Shown here piece by piece: positions 19,226-27,743 of a stretch of 64,000 nucleotides of DNA. The notes below the pieces were generated by a model. It ran no database searches and was not told the origin of the DNA. It saw nothing but the letters and a program-made list of their open reading frames with translations. A program made the translations under genes and the position numbers. How positions within the stretch are numbered: the stretch's first letter is position 1; each line of letters begins with the position of its first letter. This DNA comes from CAZICM01 sp964537685 (GTDB lineage: Bacteria; Myxococcota_A; Polyangia; Polyangiales; Polyangiaceae), in the NCBI GenBank assembly GCA_964537685.1, contig CAZICM010000006.1:186001-250000 (forward strand), written 5' to 3'.

Positions 19226-19878
19226 TTGCGAGGGCTGCCCGGCGTCTGTGCGGAATCGCGCTGGGAGCCCTCGTCCGTATCTGGCTCGCCACGTTAAGAC
19301 TCAAGCTCATTGTCGATCCCAAGCTGCTGGCCTCGATGCACGAAGCCGCGGATAAGCCTTGGGTACTCTCGCTTTGGCACGGTCAGCAAATGCCCTTGCT
19401 CACATGGGCGCGCCGCCGCCGGACGGTGGTGCTGGTCAGCCGCTCTCTGGACGGCGAGCTCTTGTGCGGTGCTCTTTCGGTGCTGGGCTATCACACCGAG
19501 CGGGGCTCGTCGTCGCAGGGAGGCAGCGCGGGTTTGATCTCGGTCGTGCGCAGGCTTAGAACGGGCTTTGACGCGGCTTTCGCGCTCGATGGTCCTCGCG
19601 GTCCGAGGCGCGTTGTCAAAGCCCTTGGCGCTTGCCGCGCGGCCCTTCTCACCAAAGGCTTTCTCGTTCCGATGGGGGCCGCCTGTGCCCGGGCGTGGAT
19701 GCTCCAGAAAACCTGGGACCACTTTGAAATACCCATGCCATTCAGCCGTATTGTGATCGCCTTGGGTGCGCCCATTGCCTGTGAAACGGCCGCGACTTCG
19801 CCCGATGCATCCTCGCTGGGCCGCGCGGTTGACGCGGCGTGCGAAGCCGCTCAGCGTGAACTTGAAGCGCAAGCGTGA
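19222..19878 (+). CDS. DUF374-family lysophospholipid acyltransferase-like protein, 218 aa
   Basis: The start GTG at 19222 overlaps the TGA of the TPR gene. Motifs of the DUF374 family, related to LpxL/PlsC acyltransferases, appear in order: SLWHGQQMPLL, with the likely catalytic His; SRSLDGELL; ERGSSSQGGSAGL; ALDGPRGPRRVVK. The N-terminus is a hydrophobic, Arg-flanked helix that could sit on the inner membrane. Members are predicted to add acyl chains to lipid A or other lysolipids, but the substrate has not been shown for most of them. Coupling to the TPR gene suggests the two act together, perhaps with the TPR protein organising envelope lipid synthesis; that is inference. Confidence 0.85.
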   Translation: MIARAARRLCGIALGALVRIWLATLRLKLIVDPKLLASMHEAADKPWVLSLWHGQQMPLLTWARRRRTVVLVSRSLDGELLCGALSVLGYHTERGSSSQGGSAGLISVVRRLRTGFDAAFALDGPRGPRRVVKALGACRAALLTKGFLVPMGAACARAWMLQKTWDHFEIPMPFSRIVIALGAPIACETAATSPDASSLGRAVDAACEAAQRELEAQA

Positions 19879-19928
19879 ACGCGCAAACCAGAGCCCGCCT
19901 CCCCGGCCAATTCCAAGGAGCTGCCGAA

Positions 19929-20813
19929 ATGACGCGGATTGCAAGCATCGACGGTCAAATTACGACTCCCGATCAAGCCAAAGTCAGCATTTACGACCGG
20001 GGTTTTTTATATGGCGACAGCGTGTTCGAAACGATTCGGACGTATCGCGGCGAGCCTTTTTCCTTGGGCGAACATGTAGAACGCCTGGAGCGAAGTGCCG
20101 AACGCGTGCTCATTCCCATGCCGGTGGGCAAAGACGTATTCGCCGGTGAAATACGCGCCGCCGTCGCCGCCGCCGCCAATCCCGAAAGCTATATCCGCGC
20201 CATGCTCACCCGCGGTTCGGGACCTTTGGGTCTCGATCCCGCCCATGCCGAACATCCTTTGCGGGTCATCATCGTCGAGCCCCTCACGCCGCTTCCGGCA
20301 GCGATGTACCGGGAAGGCGTATCGGTTGTATGTGTTCAAACGAAACGCACGGCGGATGCCGCTCAAGGAGCCAAAGTCGGAAACTATCTCGAAAGCCTGC
20401 TCGCACTCAGCACGGCGAAAAAATGCGGCGCACACGAAGCGCTTATCGTCAACGCATCTGGTCATGTTGTCGAGGGAACCACCTCGAATGTATTCGCATT
20501 CAAAGACGGCACGCTCATCACGCCCGGCGAAGAGGCTGGAATCCTGGCAGGCATTACCCGGGCTCATATTCTCAAGGCTGCCGAACATCTTCGGCTTCCC
20601 ATCCGTTTTGAAACCCTCTCGGCAAGCGAGCTCATATCGGCGGACGAAGCGTTTTTGTCATCGAGCATCCGCGAGATCCTTCCCATCGTCCGCATCGGCG
20701 AGAACGTCATCGCACATGGACAACCGGGACCGCTCACCCGCCGCCTGCACGCGGAATTCAGACGCCTCGCGGGTCTGTCCGATTTGCCCATGCCTTGGGA
20801 AAACGCCGTCTGA
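19929..20813 (+). CDS. Class IV PLP aminotransferase (branched-chain aminotransferase / aminodeoxychorismate lyase type), 294 aa
   Basis: The fold-type IV PLP signature is clear: YDRGFLYGDSVFETIRTYRG near the N-terminus, KVGNYLESLLA carrying the likely PLP-binding Lys region, and GHVVEGTTSNVFAF. Members transaminate branched-chain or D-amino acids, or convert aminodeoxychorismate to p-aminobenzoate; sequence alone does not separate these. ATG 19929 is preferred because AAGGAG (19915-19920) lies eight bases upstream. A GTG at 19875 overlaps the previous stop but would add an unstructured 18-residue extension. The gene is the third in the TPR-acyltransferase operon by spacing. Confidence 0.88.
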   Translation: MTRIASIDGQITTPDQAKVSIYDRGFLYGDSVFETIRTYRGEPFSLGEHVERLERSAERVLIPMPVGKDVFAGEIRAAVAAAANPESYIRAMLTRGSGPLGLDPAHAEHPLRVIIVEPLTPLPAAMYREGVSVVCVQTKRTADAAQGAKVGNYLESLLALSTAKKCGAHEALIVNASGHVVEGTTSNVFAFKDGTLITPGEEAGILAGITRAHILKAAEHLRLPIRFETLSASELISADEAFLSSSIREILPIVRIGENVIAHGQPGPLTRRLHAEFRRLAGLSDLPMPWENAV

Positions 20814-20827
20814 GACCCCAAAACACA

Positions 20828-20863
20828 AGCGGCCCGCCCCAGCATTCATTGGAGCAGGCCGCT
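20828..20863. terminator. Bidirectional terminator-like hairpin
   Basis: AGCGGCC (20828-20834) and GGCCGCT (20857-20863) are perfect inverted repeats, and the inner bases GCCCC/GGAGC can extend the stem with one mismatch. The hairpin lies between the convergent stops of the aminotransferase (20813) and the RGG-rich gene (20890). There is an A-run on its left side, which suits termination of minus-strand transcripts, but only a poor T-run on the right. Confidence 0.55.
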
Positions 20864-20889
20864 GATTCACGGCGATAGGCCGTTCAGTA

Positions 20890-23022
20890 TTAGGCGCCGC
20901 CCTGCGCCACCGGAATTCGGAGCGAACCGCCCGCCTGCTGGGCCAGCGCGCTCATTCCCTTTTCCATCAGCACAATCAGGAAAGGAATTTCCCGGGGCGG
21001 CGACGTAATGAGCCCCGCTTCCCGAAGCGCCCGCGCCGTCGCCAGCACATCCATGGCTCGCGTATCGCCTCTGCGCGCCCGCACCGAAATCGCACTGTCG
21101 CGCATCCGATCGGCCAGCGCATTGCGCGCTTCCGGCGAAAAGAAGCGATCCGTCGCAGCATCGATCTCTTCCTTCAGCACCGACGATACCCGCGCCGAAT
21201 CGCGCATCTCGTCCTGGCTCAGCCGCTTGCCCACGCTCGAGAGCACATCCTCCAGCGCGCGCCTTTCGGGGAACCAATAACGGAACTCCGGCTCCGCGTG
21301 CAGCGACGCGGAATCCGGTGAACGAGCCCACGCGATCTCGCTCGTGATCATCTCTTCCAGATCGGCGACCGGATGTTTGGGCTCCGCTTCAGGTGCCGGC
21401 TCAATCAATTCTTTGCAGCGATCCAGCCCAAGCGGCAGCACCTGCTTTGAAACCGCATTCATCTTCTTCGCCTGTGCAATCCGGAAACGCGCCCACTCCA
21501 AAGGCACGCTTACAGGCGCCACCCCCATGCTCTCCACGGCCCGGTTCCTGTTCTCCTTGAGCTGCCAGCCGGAAAGCCAAGCACTGCCCGCGTTCAAAAT
21601 GCCCTGCGGCTCCCGCAGAATCACTTCGGCAATGTGATATCGCCCGGATGGTTCGCGGCTCGTAATCGAAATCGACGACGTTCCCGCACCATCGGGAGGC
21701 AGCATCGTCGCCTGACACGCCTCAGCCGAAATATCGGCAACAGCGCTCGACTCTTCAGGCTTGGCCGGAATCGCAACACCGCGCGACTTCAGCACATTCA
21801 GCGCGCGCTTCGCGGCTTTCCTCGTATTGGCATGCGTCTCGTTCGATTCTGCCGCCGCCGCAATCGCCGCCGCATTCGACGAAGCCACCCAAGCGTCGAT
21901 CAGCGCCGCAGCCCGATCGCCCGCTTGAACCAAGGCATCCTTCGCGTTCTCCCATCCCGCATTCAGCGCTTCCGGCGAGAACGGTTCCGCCTCCGCCGCC
22001 GCTTGTTTGGGCGCGCCTTCAGCCTGCTTCGGCTTTCCGCCCGCCGCCTTCGCCGCCTTCGCGCTCAGCACTTCCTTGGCCGTCGGCGCGGGCTTTTTCG
22101 CCTCCGCCGTCTTCACCAGCGGAACATACACAGGCACAATCGTCGGCTTGCTCTTGGGCTTATCTGCCGGCGCGGCAGGCTTTGCCGCTTGGGCTGCCGC
22201 CGTCTGCGGCTTTGCCTCGGGCGCCGCTTTAGGTGCGGGTTTCGCCGCCGCAGCTCTATCGCCTTCGGCGCGCGGTTTTGCGCTCACGCCCGGCCTTCCC
22301 GGGGCTGGGGGCGGTGCCACAGGCCGGCGAGGCGTAAGCGGCCTTCCGCCCGTTGCCACGGTCGTCCATTGCACGGGCTCCGAACTCACAGGCGTATCGG
22401 AATTCGGCCTCGAAGGCTCTCCGGCGCGCGGTCTCACCTCTGCCCGGCTCCGTCCAGCGCCCGCGCCCTCCGGCCTATCGCCGCGCCGCAGAGGAGCCCC
22501 TGGTCCATGCGGACCCCGAGAGCGCCGCTGATCTGGATTCCACTCGCCCCGCTCCGGCCTCGGCCCTCTGGCCTCGCCTCCCGGCCTTCCACCCGGACGC
22601 CCCTCGGCATCGGGAGGACCACCCGGACGCGGCCTGCGCATTCCAGGCCGGGGACCACCTCCCCGCGGCCCGTGCCCATGCCCTGGAGGACCACTGCGGC
22701 TTGCACCACCGGCGGGCTGAGTCCTGGGAGCCCGCATATCCAGCACCGGCCGCCCATCCCGCGTCACACGCGGAGCAGCAGGCGCATTGCCCTCGGCGCC
22801 GCCCGCCGCACCGGCTTCAGCGGCTCCACCTGGTGCCACCGCGCCGGATTCAGCGCCTTTTTCGGCACCTTCGGCGCCTGCCTCCGTAAACGAAGGCCGC
22901 GAGCGCGTACTCGCGGATCGAACGATTCGCCGCGTGCGTTCCTGAGAGGGTTCCGGCGCCTTATCCGAAGATTGTTCCGGTGCATTCTCCGGCGCCTTAT
23001 TTTCATTTTCCTTTGATGTCAT
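20890..23022 (-). CDS. RGG/Pro/Ala-rich hypothetical protein with a helical C-terminal half, 710 aa
   Basis: About the first 345 residues are low complexity: an acidic start, then Gly/Arg/Pro-rich segments (GHGHGPRGGGPRPGMRRPRP, GGRPGGEARGPRPERG), then Ala/Lys/Pro-rich sequence. This resembles disordered, nucleic-acid-binding RGG tails. The C-terminal half from about FSPEALNAGWENAKDAL is an ordered, mostly helical domain with a conserved-looking core (GSAWLSGWQLKENRNRAVES, FRYWFPERRALEDVLSSVGK). It has no signal peptide or membrane segment. The ATG overlaps the RidA stop by four bases (ATGA), so the two are co-translated. I do not recognise the C-terminal domain. RNA binding is inferred from composition only. 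Confidence 0.75.
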   Translation of the reverse strand: MTSKENENKAPENAPEQSSDKAPEPSQERTRRIVRSASTRSRPSFTEAGAEGAEKGAESGAVAPGGAAEAGAAGGAEGNAPAAPRVTRDGRPVLDMRAPRTQPAGGASRSGPPGHGHGPRGGGPRPGMRRPRPGGPPDAEGRPGGRPGGEARGPRPERGEWNPDQRRSRGPHGPGAPLRRGDRPEGAGAGRSRAEVRPRAGEPSRPNSDTPVSSEPVQWTTVATGGRPLTPRRPVAPPPAPGRPGVSAKPRAEGDRAAAAKPAPKAAPEAKPQTAAAQAAKPAAPADKPKSKPTIVPVYVPLVKTAEAKKPAPTAKEVLSAKAAKAAGGKPKQAEGAPKQAAAEAEPFSPEALNAGWENAKDALVQAGDRAAALIDAWVASSNAAAIAAAAESNETHANTRKAAKRALNVLKSRGVAIPAKPEESSAVADISAEACQATMLPPDGAGTSSISITSREPSGRYHIAEVILREPQGILNAGSAWLSGWQLKENRNRAVESMGVAPVSVPLEWARFRIAQAKKMNAVSKQVLPLGLDRCKELIEPAPEAEPKHPVADLEEMITSEIAWARSPDSASLHAEPEFRYWFPERRALEDVLSSVGKRLSQDEMRDSARVSSVLKEEIDAATDRFFSPEARNALADRMRDSAISVRARRGDTRAMDVLATARALREAGLITSPPREIPFLIVLMEKGMSALAQQAGGSLRIPVAQGGA

Positions 23023-23426
23023 GTCGAGGCTCCCCGAGGCGATGGAATATGGGCAATGGCATCGATTTCGACGGCCGCGCCCTTAGGTAGTGCGGAAACC
23101 TGCACCGTCGCGCGTGCGGGTGCAGTCATACCCGTAAAAAACTCCCCGTAAACACGGTTCACGGCAGAAAAAGTCCCTAAATCAGTCAGGTAGATGGTTG
23201 TGCGCAGGACAAATTCCCACGAAGAGCCGCCCGCCTTGAGCACCTGCTCTAGGTTCAACATCACTTGGCGCGCCTGCGCCTCGATATCGCCTTTCACAAG
23301 CTCTCCCGTCGAGGGATCCAGCGGAATCTGCCCGCTGCAGAACAGCAAATCGCCCGATCGGATGCCTTGCGAATAAGGTCCGATAGGAGGCGGCGCGTTC
23401 GGGCTGTACACAGGATGTTTAGGCAT
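23019..23426 (-). CDS. ridA: RidA-family enamine/imine deaminase, 135 aa
   Basis: RidA (YjgF/YER057c/UK114) trimers hydrolyse reactive 2-aminoacrylate and related enamines released by PLP enzymes. Family hallmarks are present: PPPIGPYSQGIRSGDLLFCS GQ near the N-terminus, TIYLTDLGTFSAVNRVYGEF, the substrate-binding Arg in PARATVQVSALPKGA, and VEIDAIA near the end. The length is typical. It is the first gene of a minus-strand pair with the RGG-rich protein. A PLP aminotransferase lies on the other side of that protein, on the opposite strand. Confidence 0.95.
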   Translation of the reverse strand: MPKHPVYSPNAPPPIGPYSQGIRSGDLLFCSGQIPLDPSTGELVKGDIEAQARQVMLNLEQVLKAGGSSWEFVLRTTIYLTDLGTFSAVNRVYGEFFTGMTAPARATVQVSALPKGAAVEIDAIAHIPSPRGAST

Positions 23427-23542
23427 CGTTCTCTCCGTCGTCGCGACCTACAAAAATGCGGCGGCGCGCATGCAAATCGCACAAATCGCACGCGCGCATA
23501 CGCATACAAACGAGTTAGAAAGCAAAACGCTGTTGTTGTCCA

Positions 23543-24226
23543 TCAGCCGAAGTTCTTTCGCCCCTCGATGGCTCGTCCCAGCGTTACCTGATCGGCGTAC
23601 TCCAAGTCACCACCGTGGGGCACACCACTTGCGATTCGCGTCACTTTCACGCCCAGAGCCGCAAGCTCACGCGCGATAAACAGCGCCGTCGCTTCACCAT
23701 CCACAGAAGGCGGCGTCGCCACCAGCACTTCTGAAACAGGCGCCCGCTCCGAGTGCACCCGGGCAAACAGCGCCTGCATCGGCAGCTCTTCCGCATCCAC
23801 GCCTTCCAGCGGAGAAAGCAGCTTGCCCAGCACGAAATACTGGCCCTTCATCGCCCCGCTCTTTTCGATCGCGAGCAAATCCTGCACCCGCGCCACCACA
23901 CACAAAAGCGCTGAATCCCGCCGCCCATCCGCGCATATCGAGCATATGGCCTTCTGTCCCGGCGACTCTGCCTCGGCCACATTCCCGCATGTTTCACAGG
24001 GCCTCACATAATCGCGCAACTCACTCAGCTCGCGCCCCAAATCCCGCGCCACCGTCTCATCCGATGTCGCGAGAAACAGAGCAAAGCGCTGAGCTGTTTT
24101 CTCGCCCACACCGGGAAGCTTTGACAGCCATTGAGACACGCGCGACAGCCTTTCCGGCAAGCCTTTTGGCCCACTGATTCCCGGTCTCTGAAAGGCGGAG
24201 CCCCGCGCTGAAGATTGAGCACTCAT
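23543..24226 (-). CDS. recR: Recombination mediator protein RecR
   Basis: RecR acts with RecO/RecF to load RecA at gaps. The helix-hairpin-helix (LSKLPGVGEKTAQRFAL), the four-Cys zinc finger (CETCGNVAE ... CSICAD), the Toprim region (YFVLGKLLSPLEGV, TPPSVDGEATALFIA) and the C-terminal RIASGVPHGGDLEYADQVTL are all present. Toprim motif I reads LCVVARVQDLLAIE, where most homologues have an acidic residue after CVV; here it is Ala. The start is ATG 24226; a TTG two codons earlier is possible and neither has a clear ribosome site. The ybaB gene is just upstream on the same strand, 33 bases away. Confidence 0.95.
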   Translation of the reverse strand: MSAQSSARGSAFQRPGISGPKGLPERLSRVSQWLSKLPGVGEKTAQRFALFLATSDETVARDLGRELSELRDYVRPCETCGNVAEAESPGQKAICSICADGRRDSALLCVVARVQDLLAIEKSGAMKGQYFVLGKLLSPLEGVDAEELPMQALFARVHSERAPVSEVLVATPPSVDGEATALFIARELAALGVKVTRIASGVPHGGDLEYADQVTLGRAIEGRKNFG

Positions 24227-24259
24227 GAGCAAACGCGAAGAAGAAGATCCGCACGCATT

Positions 24260-24580
24260 TCAAGTGACGCCGGGCAGTTTGATACCGCCCGTCACCTTGC
24301 TGACTTCGGCATCCACAAGCTTATCGGCCTCTTCGAGCGCCGAGTTCGCCGCGGCCACAACGGCATCGAGCGCCATTTCCAAGCCTTCTGCGGCAAGAAA
24401 AGCGTCATCGATCTGCACCCGGCGAACCTTGCCTTCGCACGTCACAACCACCGACACCTTGTCGCCGGCGGCCGTGGCAGTCACCTCACGATCCTTCAGG
24501 TCGGCCTTGACCTGATCAATTTTTCGCTGCATTCGCGCCGCTTGGCGCACAAGCTCGTTCATTCCGCCGCGGAATTGCAT
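24260..24580 (-). CDS. ybaB: YbaB/EbfC family nucleoid-associated protein, 106 aa
   Basis: Small dimeric DNA-binding proteins of this family usually sit next to recR. The start ATG 24580 gives MQFRGGMNELVRQAARMQRK, which lines up with the usual family start of an aromatic-lysine-glycine-methionine type. A long helix is followed by the conserved core VSVVVTCEGKVRRVQIDD, then a C-terminal helix. The length is normal. A longer upstream frame (to 24643) is rejected because its extra residues do not resemble the family. It forms an operon with recR. Confidence 0.92.
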   Translation of the reverse strand: MQFRGGMNELVRQAARMQRKIDQVKADLKDREVTATAAGDKVSVVVTCEGKVRRVQIDDAFLAAEGLEMALDAVVAAANSALEEADKLVDAEVSKVTGGIKLPGVT

Positions 24581-24775
24581 AGAGGGCCCGCATCTATGCC
24601 GTGAACGCGGGCGCGCTGCAACCGAGAAGGGCAGCCACACCATCGCTTCTTTACGGGGCCCTGGGCAAAGGCTCTACGCTTGTCCGAAGAAAGCTTGTCC
24701 GCAGAAAGATTGCACCCAAAGCAACACCGGCTAGCGACGCGGCGCCTGTGATCTGCTACGGGCGGGCCCTGCCGT

Positions 24776-26854
24776 ATGAGCTACGTCGTTCTTGCACGCA
24801 AGTACCGCCCTCAATCCTTCGAAGACCTCGTTGGCCAGGAGCACGTCTCCACCACGATCCAAAATGCTGTCACACGCGGCCGTGTTGCCCATGCTTTCCT
24901 GTTTACGGGTGTGCGGGGCGTCGGCAAAACAACGAGTGCGCGCATTCTCGCGAAAACCCTGAATTGCGAGCGCGGCCCAACGGCCAAGCCCTGTCAGGTA
25001 TGCCCGGCCTGTGTCGAGATCACGGCCGGCAACGATGTCGACGTTCAAGAGATCGACGCCGCGAGCTACACCGGCGTCGACGATGTGCGGAAGCTTCAAG
25101 AAAGCCTTCCGTACAGGCCCTCGCGCGATCGTTTTAAAATCTTCATCGTCGACGAAGTTCACATGCTCAGCGTCAACGCCTGGAACGCCTTCCTCAAGAC
25201 CTTGGAAGAGCCTCCGCCGCATGTGAAGTTCATCTTTGCCACGACCGAAGTGCACAAAGTTCCGGTCACTATTTTAAGCCGCTGCCAGCGCTACGACTTC
25301 AAACTGCTGAGCGCGCAAACCATTGCCGCGCGCCTTCGCTATGTGCTCGAACAAGAGCGTATCGCCGCCGAAGAAGCAGCCATTTCCACGCTTGCCCGCG
25401 AAGCCGCGGGCAGCATGCGCGACGCGATGAGCCTCCTCGATCAAGTCATCGCCTGGGTCGGCGTAAGCGGCGACAAAATCACGGCCGAAGGCGTAGCGCG
25501 CGTTCTTGGAGTCGCCGATCGAACCGTGCTTCACCGGCTCTGCAATGCGCTGGTCGAAGGCGATGCCGCCGAATGCCTGCGCATCGTCGGCGAACTCGCG
25601 GGCCAAGGCTACGACCTGCCTCATGTCGCGCGCGATATCCTGAGCCACCTGCGCGATTTGGTCGTCGCCAAAGTCTGTGAAAACCCAGCCGGCCTGCTCG
25701 ATCTAAGCGACGAAGAAATCGCCGACGTAAAAGCCCTTGCGGCGCATGCCAGCGCCGAAGACCTCACCCGTTTGCATCAAGCCTTCTCGCGTTCGTTTGA
25801 TGAAATCGTCCGCGGAGGCCAGCCCCGTTCCTCCCTTGAAATGGCGCTTGTCCGCATCGCGCGCCGCCCGCCTCTACTGCCCGTCGACGAACTCTTGCGC
25901 CGCCTCACCGAACTCGAACGCCGCCTTGCCGGTTCCGGGCCTTCCCAAGGTTCAGGCGGCGGTGGTTCTTCCGAACGGGGTCCAGGCCGCGGAGCGCCTC
26001 CACAAGGCTCTGGACGAAGACCGCCCGCGCAAGCATCTGCGTCCGCCCCCGACGCCGCCAACACCTCACCCGTCAATCCCATCAATCCCGGCGACGCCGC
26101 CTTCCGCCCCGCCGCATCTCCCCGCGAAACATCGTCATCATCATCGCGCGCTTCTCAAAGCACACCGGCCCCGGCGGCCGACGGCCCAAAACCCACGCCC
26201 GAAGGCACAGGCCCACCGCCATCGCCTGCTCCTCCACCTCCACCCCGCGCTCCAGAAGCTTCTCCCCTAGGCTTCGCTGGAATGCCCGCGCCCGCGGCCC
26301 GCGCCCCCTCACGGCCGGCCCGCGCTCCATCTCCAGCTTCAACTCCAACACCAACTCCAACAACAGCTCCCCAGCGCCTCCCCGACACTGCCGGCCCCCA
26401 AGCTTCACCTGCCACAGCCGGCCCTCAATTCGATGCATGGCGGGCCACCGTCGACTTAATGCGCGCCACCCATCCCCGCCAGGCGTCCTTATTCGATCAT
26501 GCCGTTTTAATGAGTATTGAATCTGATCGAATTGTTATATCCTTTGACCAAGGAAACTTTTTAAGCGACCAAGCGTCCGATGCCTCGACCCGCGAATTAT
26601 TAATCAGCGCGGCGCGCCGTCATTTTGGGCGCCCCATGGATATTGTCATCGAGAGTTCCGGTGAAAACGCCTCATTTGTAAGGGGCAGCGCTTCCACCAA
26701 AACCATTGCGGGCGCCGAAAACAGCGAAAAGCGAGCCCGCATCAATGCTGCCAAAAAAGCTGTGGCAGAACATCCTTTGGTATTGGCAGCCATTGAATTT
26801 TTAGGGGCTGAATTAAAAGAAGTGCGATTGCCGGCCGAATACAACGAAAATTAA
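24776..26854 (+). CDS. dnaX: DNA polymerase III subunits gamma/tau, 692 aa
   Basis: DnaX is the ATPase of the sliding-clamp loader. The start MSYVVLARKYRPQSFEDLVG is characteristic. Walker A is GVRGVGKTTSARIL, the zinc-binding Cys cluster is CERGPTAKPCQVCPAC, Walker B is VDEVHML, and the sensor/Arg-finger region is TILSRCQRYDF. The AAA+ and collar domains span about residues 1-370. A long Pro/Ala/Ser linker follows (about 390-560), then a C-terminal tau-like domain from about FDAWRATVDLMRATHP. Base composition becomes noticeably more AT-rich from about 26.45 kb to the end. There is no usable programmed frameshift site, so only the full-length form is predicted. It is divergent from ybaB-recR. 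Confidence 0.95.
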   Translation: MSYVVLARKYRPQSFEDLVGQEHVSTTIQNAVTRGRVAHAFLFTGVRGVGKTTSARILAKTLNCERGPTAKPCQVCPACVEITAGNDVDVQEIDAASYTGVDDVRKLQESLPYRPSRDRFKIFIVDEVHMLSVNAWNAFLKTLEEPPPHVKFIFATTEVHKVPVTILSRCQRYDFKLLSAQTIAARLRYVLEQERIAAEEAAISTLAREAAGSMRDAMSLLDQVIAWVGVSGDKITAEGVARVLGVADRTVLHRLCNALVEGDAAECLRIVGELAGQGYDLPHVARDILSHLRDLVVAKVCENPAGLLDLSDEEIADVKALAAHASAEDLTRLHQAFSRSFDEIVRGGQPRSSLEMALVRIARRPPLLPVDELLRRLTELERRLAGSGPSQGSGGGGSSERGPGRGAPPQGSGRRPPAQASASAPDAANTSPVNPINPGDAAFRPAASPRETSSSSSRASQSTPAPAADGPKPTPEGTGPPPSPAPPPPPRAPEASPLGFAGMPAPAARAPSRPARAPSPASTPTPTPTTAPQRLPDTAGPQASPATAGPQFDAWRATVDLMRATHPRQASLFDHAVLMSIESDRIVISFDQGNFLSDQASDASTRELLISAARRHFGRPMDIVIESSGENASFVRGSASTKTIAGAENSEKRARINAAKKAVAEHPLVLAAIEFLGAELKEVRLPAEYNEN

Positions 26855-26865
26855 TTTTAATCATT

Positions 26866-27726
26866 TCAATCGGTCCAAACCAATCCAATCGTATCTTTTT
26901 CGCCTGCGGCCTTCGACACTTCCACCCTTAATGTCCTCGCGCCCACGCGCACCGGAATCGGGCTCGCCCTATTCCAAATCGCTATAGATTCCGGCGAAAA
27001 CGAAGCTGTCAGCGTCGCCGAAACCCCATCCCCCAAAGGCAGCGCCATATGATTTAAAAATCGAGTCCAATAAATAAAACGCCCTCCTTCCGACGAACTC
27101 AGCCTCCCCGTATCCACCGAAGCAGCAATCAAATGCAATTGACTCCGCTCACCGCGCTTGCACTCCTGACATTCCGATCGAAATGCATACGCCATCCCAT
27201 GGCCGAGCACCTGCACCGGCGTATCCTCCGAGCGCAGCACATAGCCTTTGCACGTTGAATAATTCATCCAAATCAAGCTGTGCCGGTAATGCATACGCCC
27301 GTCTTTTCCCATCCCCAGCGTATACGACTCAACCGCCCGGTACCCCTCAATTCCCCGGAAACAATTCACCGTTGCGGCTTCAGCTTCCCCGTTCTTTTGA
27401 AGAAAGCGCGTCCAACTGTGCGCATCATGATTATCCCAATCCCGAATGCTCCTCGATATCACCACGCTGATATGACTCTGCCCCTTCGGCCCAGCCCATT
27501 TCGCCGTCTCCTTCGCTCCAAAATCCACTTCCACCGCCGATTTTAATTCTCCAGGCGCCGGCCTCAGCGCCTTTACATCAAAAACCGGCGCCGGCTTCGT
27601 TTGCAGCACATCCAATTTATCCACATCCAATTCCACCGGATTGGAAGGCTCCCCGGCCCGCCCATTCAATCCAAATAGCCCAACCGCAAATCCAATAAAA
27701 ATAGAACTCAATTGAATTGTATTCAT
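26866..27726 (-). CDS. Exported hypothetical protein linked to a cytochrome c lipoprotein, 286 aa
   Basis: The signal peptide (SSIFIGFAVGLFGLNGRAG) is followed by a mature region with no recognised domain. Five Cys residues may form disulphides, including a CQECKRG element. GGGAGGA upstream of ATG 27726 is a good ribosome site, and the gap to the cytochrome gene upstream is only 17 bases, so the two are co-transcribed. A role as periplasmic or outer-membrane partner of the cytochrome is inferred from position. It converges on dnaX with an 11-base spacer and no visible terminator. Confidence 0.75.
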   Translation of the reverse strand: MNTIQLSSIFIGFAVGLFGLNGRAGEPSNPVELDVDKLDVLQTKPAPVFDVKALRPAPGELKSAVEVDFGAKETAKWAGPKGQSHISVVISRSIRDWDNHDAHSWTRFLQKNGEAEAATVNCFRGIEGYRAVESYTLGMGKDGRMHYRHSLIWMNYSTCKGYVLRSEDTPVQVLGHGMAYAFRSECQECKRGERSQLHLIAASVDTGRLSSSEGGRFIYWTRFLNHMALPLGDGVSATLTASFSPESIAIWNRASPIPVRVGARTLRVEVSKAAGEKDTIGLVWTD

Positions 27727-27743
27727 CTCAAAAATCCTCCCGA

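Noticed and set aside
21634..23016. Plus-strand open frame opposite the RGG-rich gene
   Set aside because: It is Arg/Pro-rich low-complexity antisense of a biased repeat region, without start signals.
24581..24775. Possible signal recognition particle RNA gene between ybaB and dnaX
   Set aside because: The conserved core of the RNA (GGAAGGAAGCA-like loop region) is not seen in this spacer.
26750..26760. A run of six A followed by G near the end of dnaX resembling the E. coli dnaX slippery site
   Set aside because: The frame is AAA AAA G rather than A AAA AAG, and the position, about 95 bases from the stop, cannot produce a gamma-type product.
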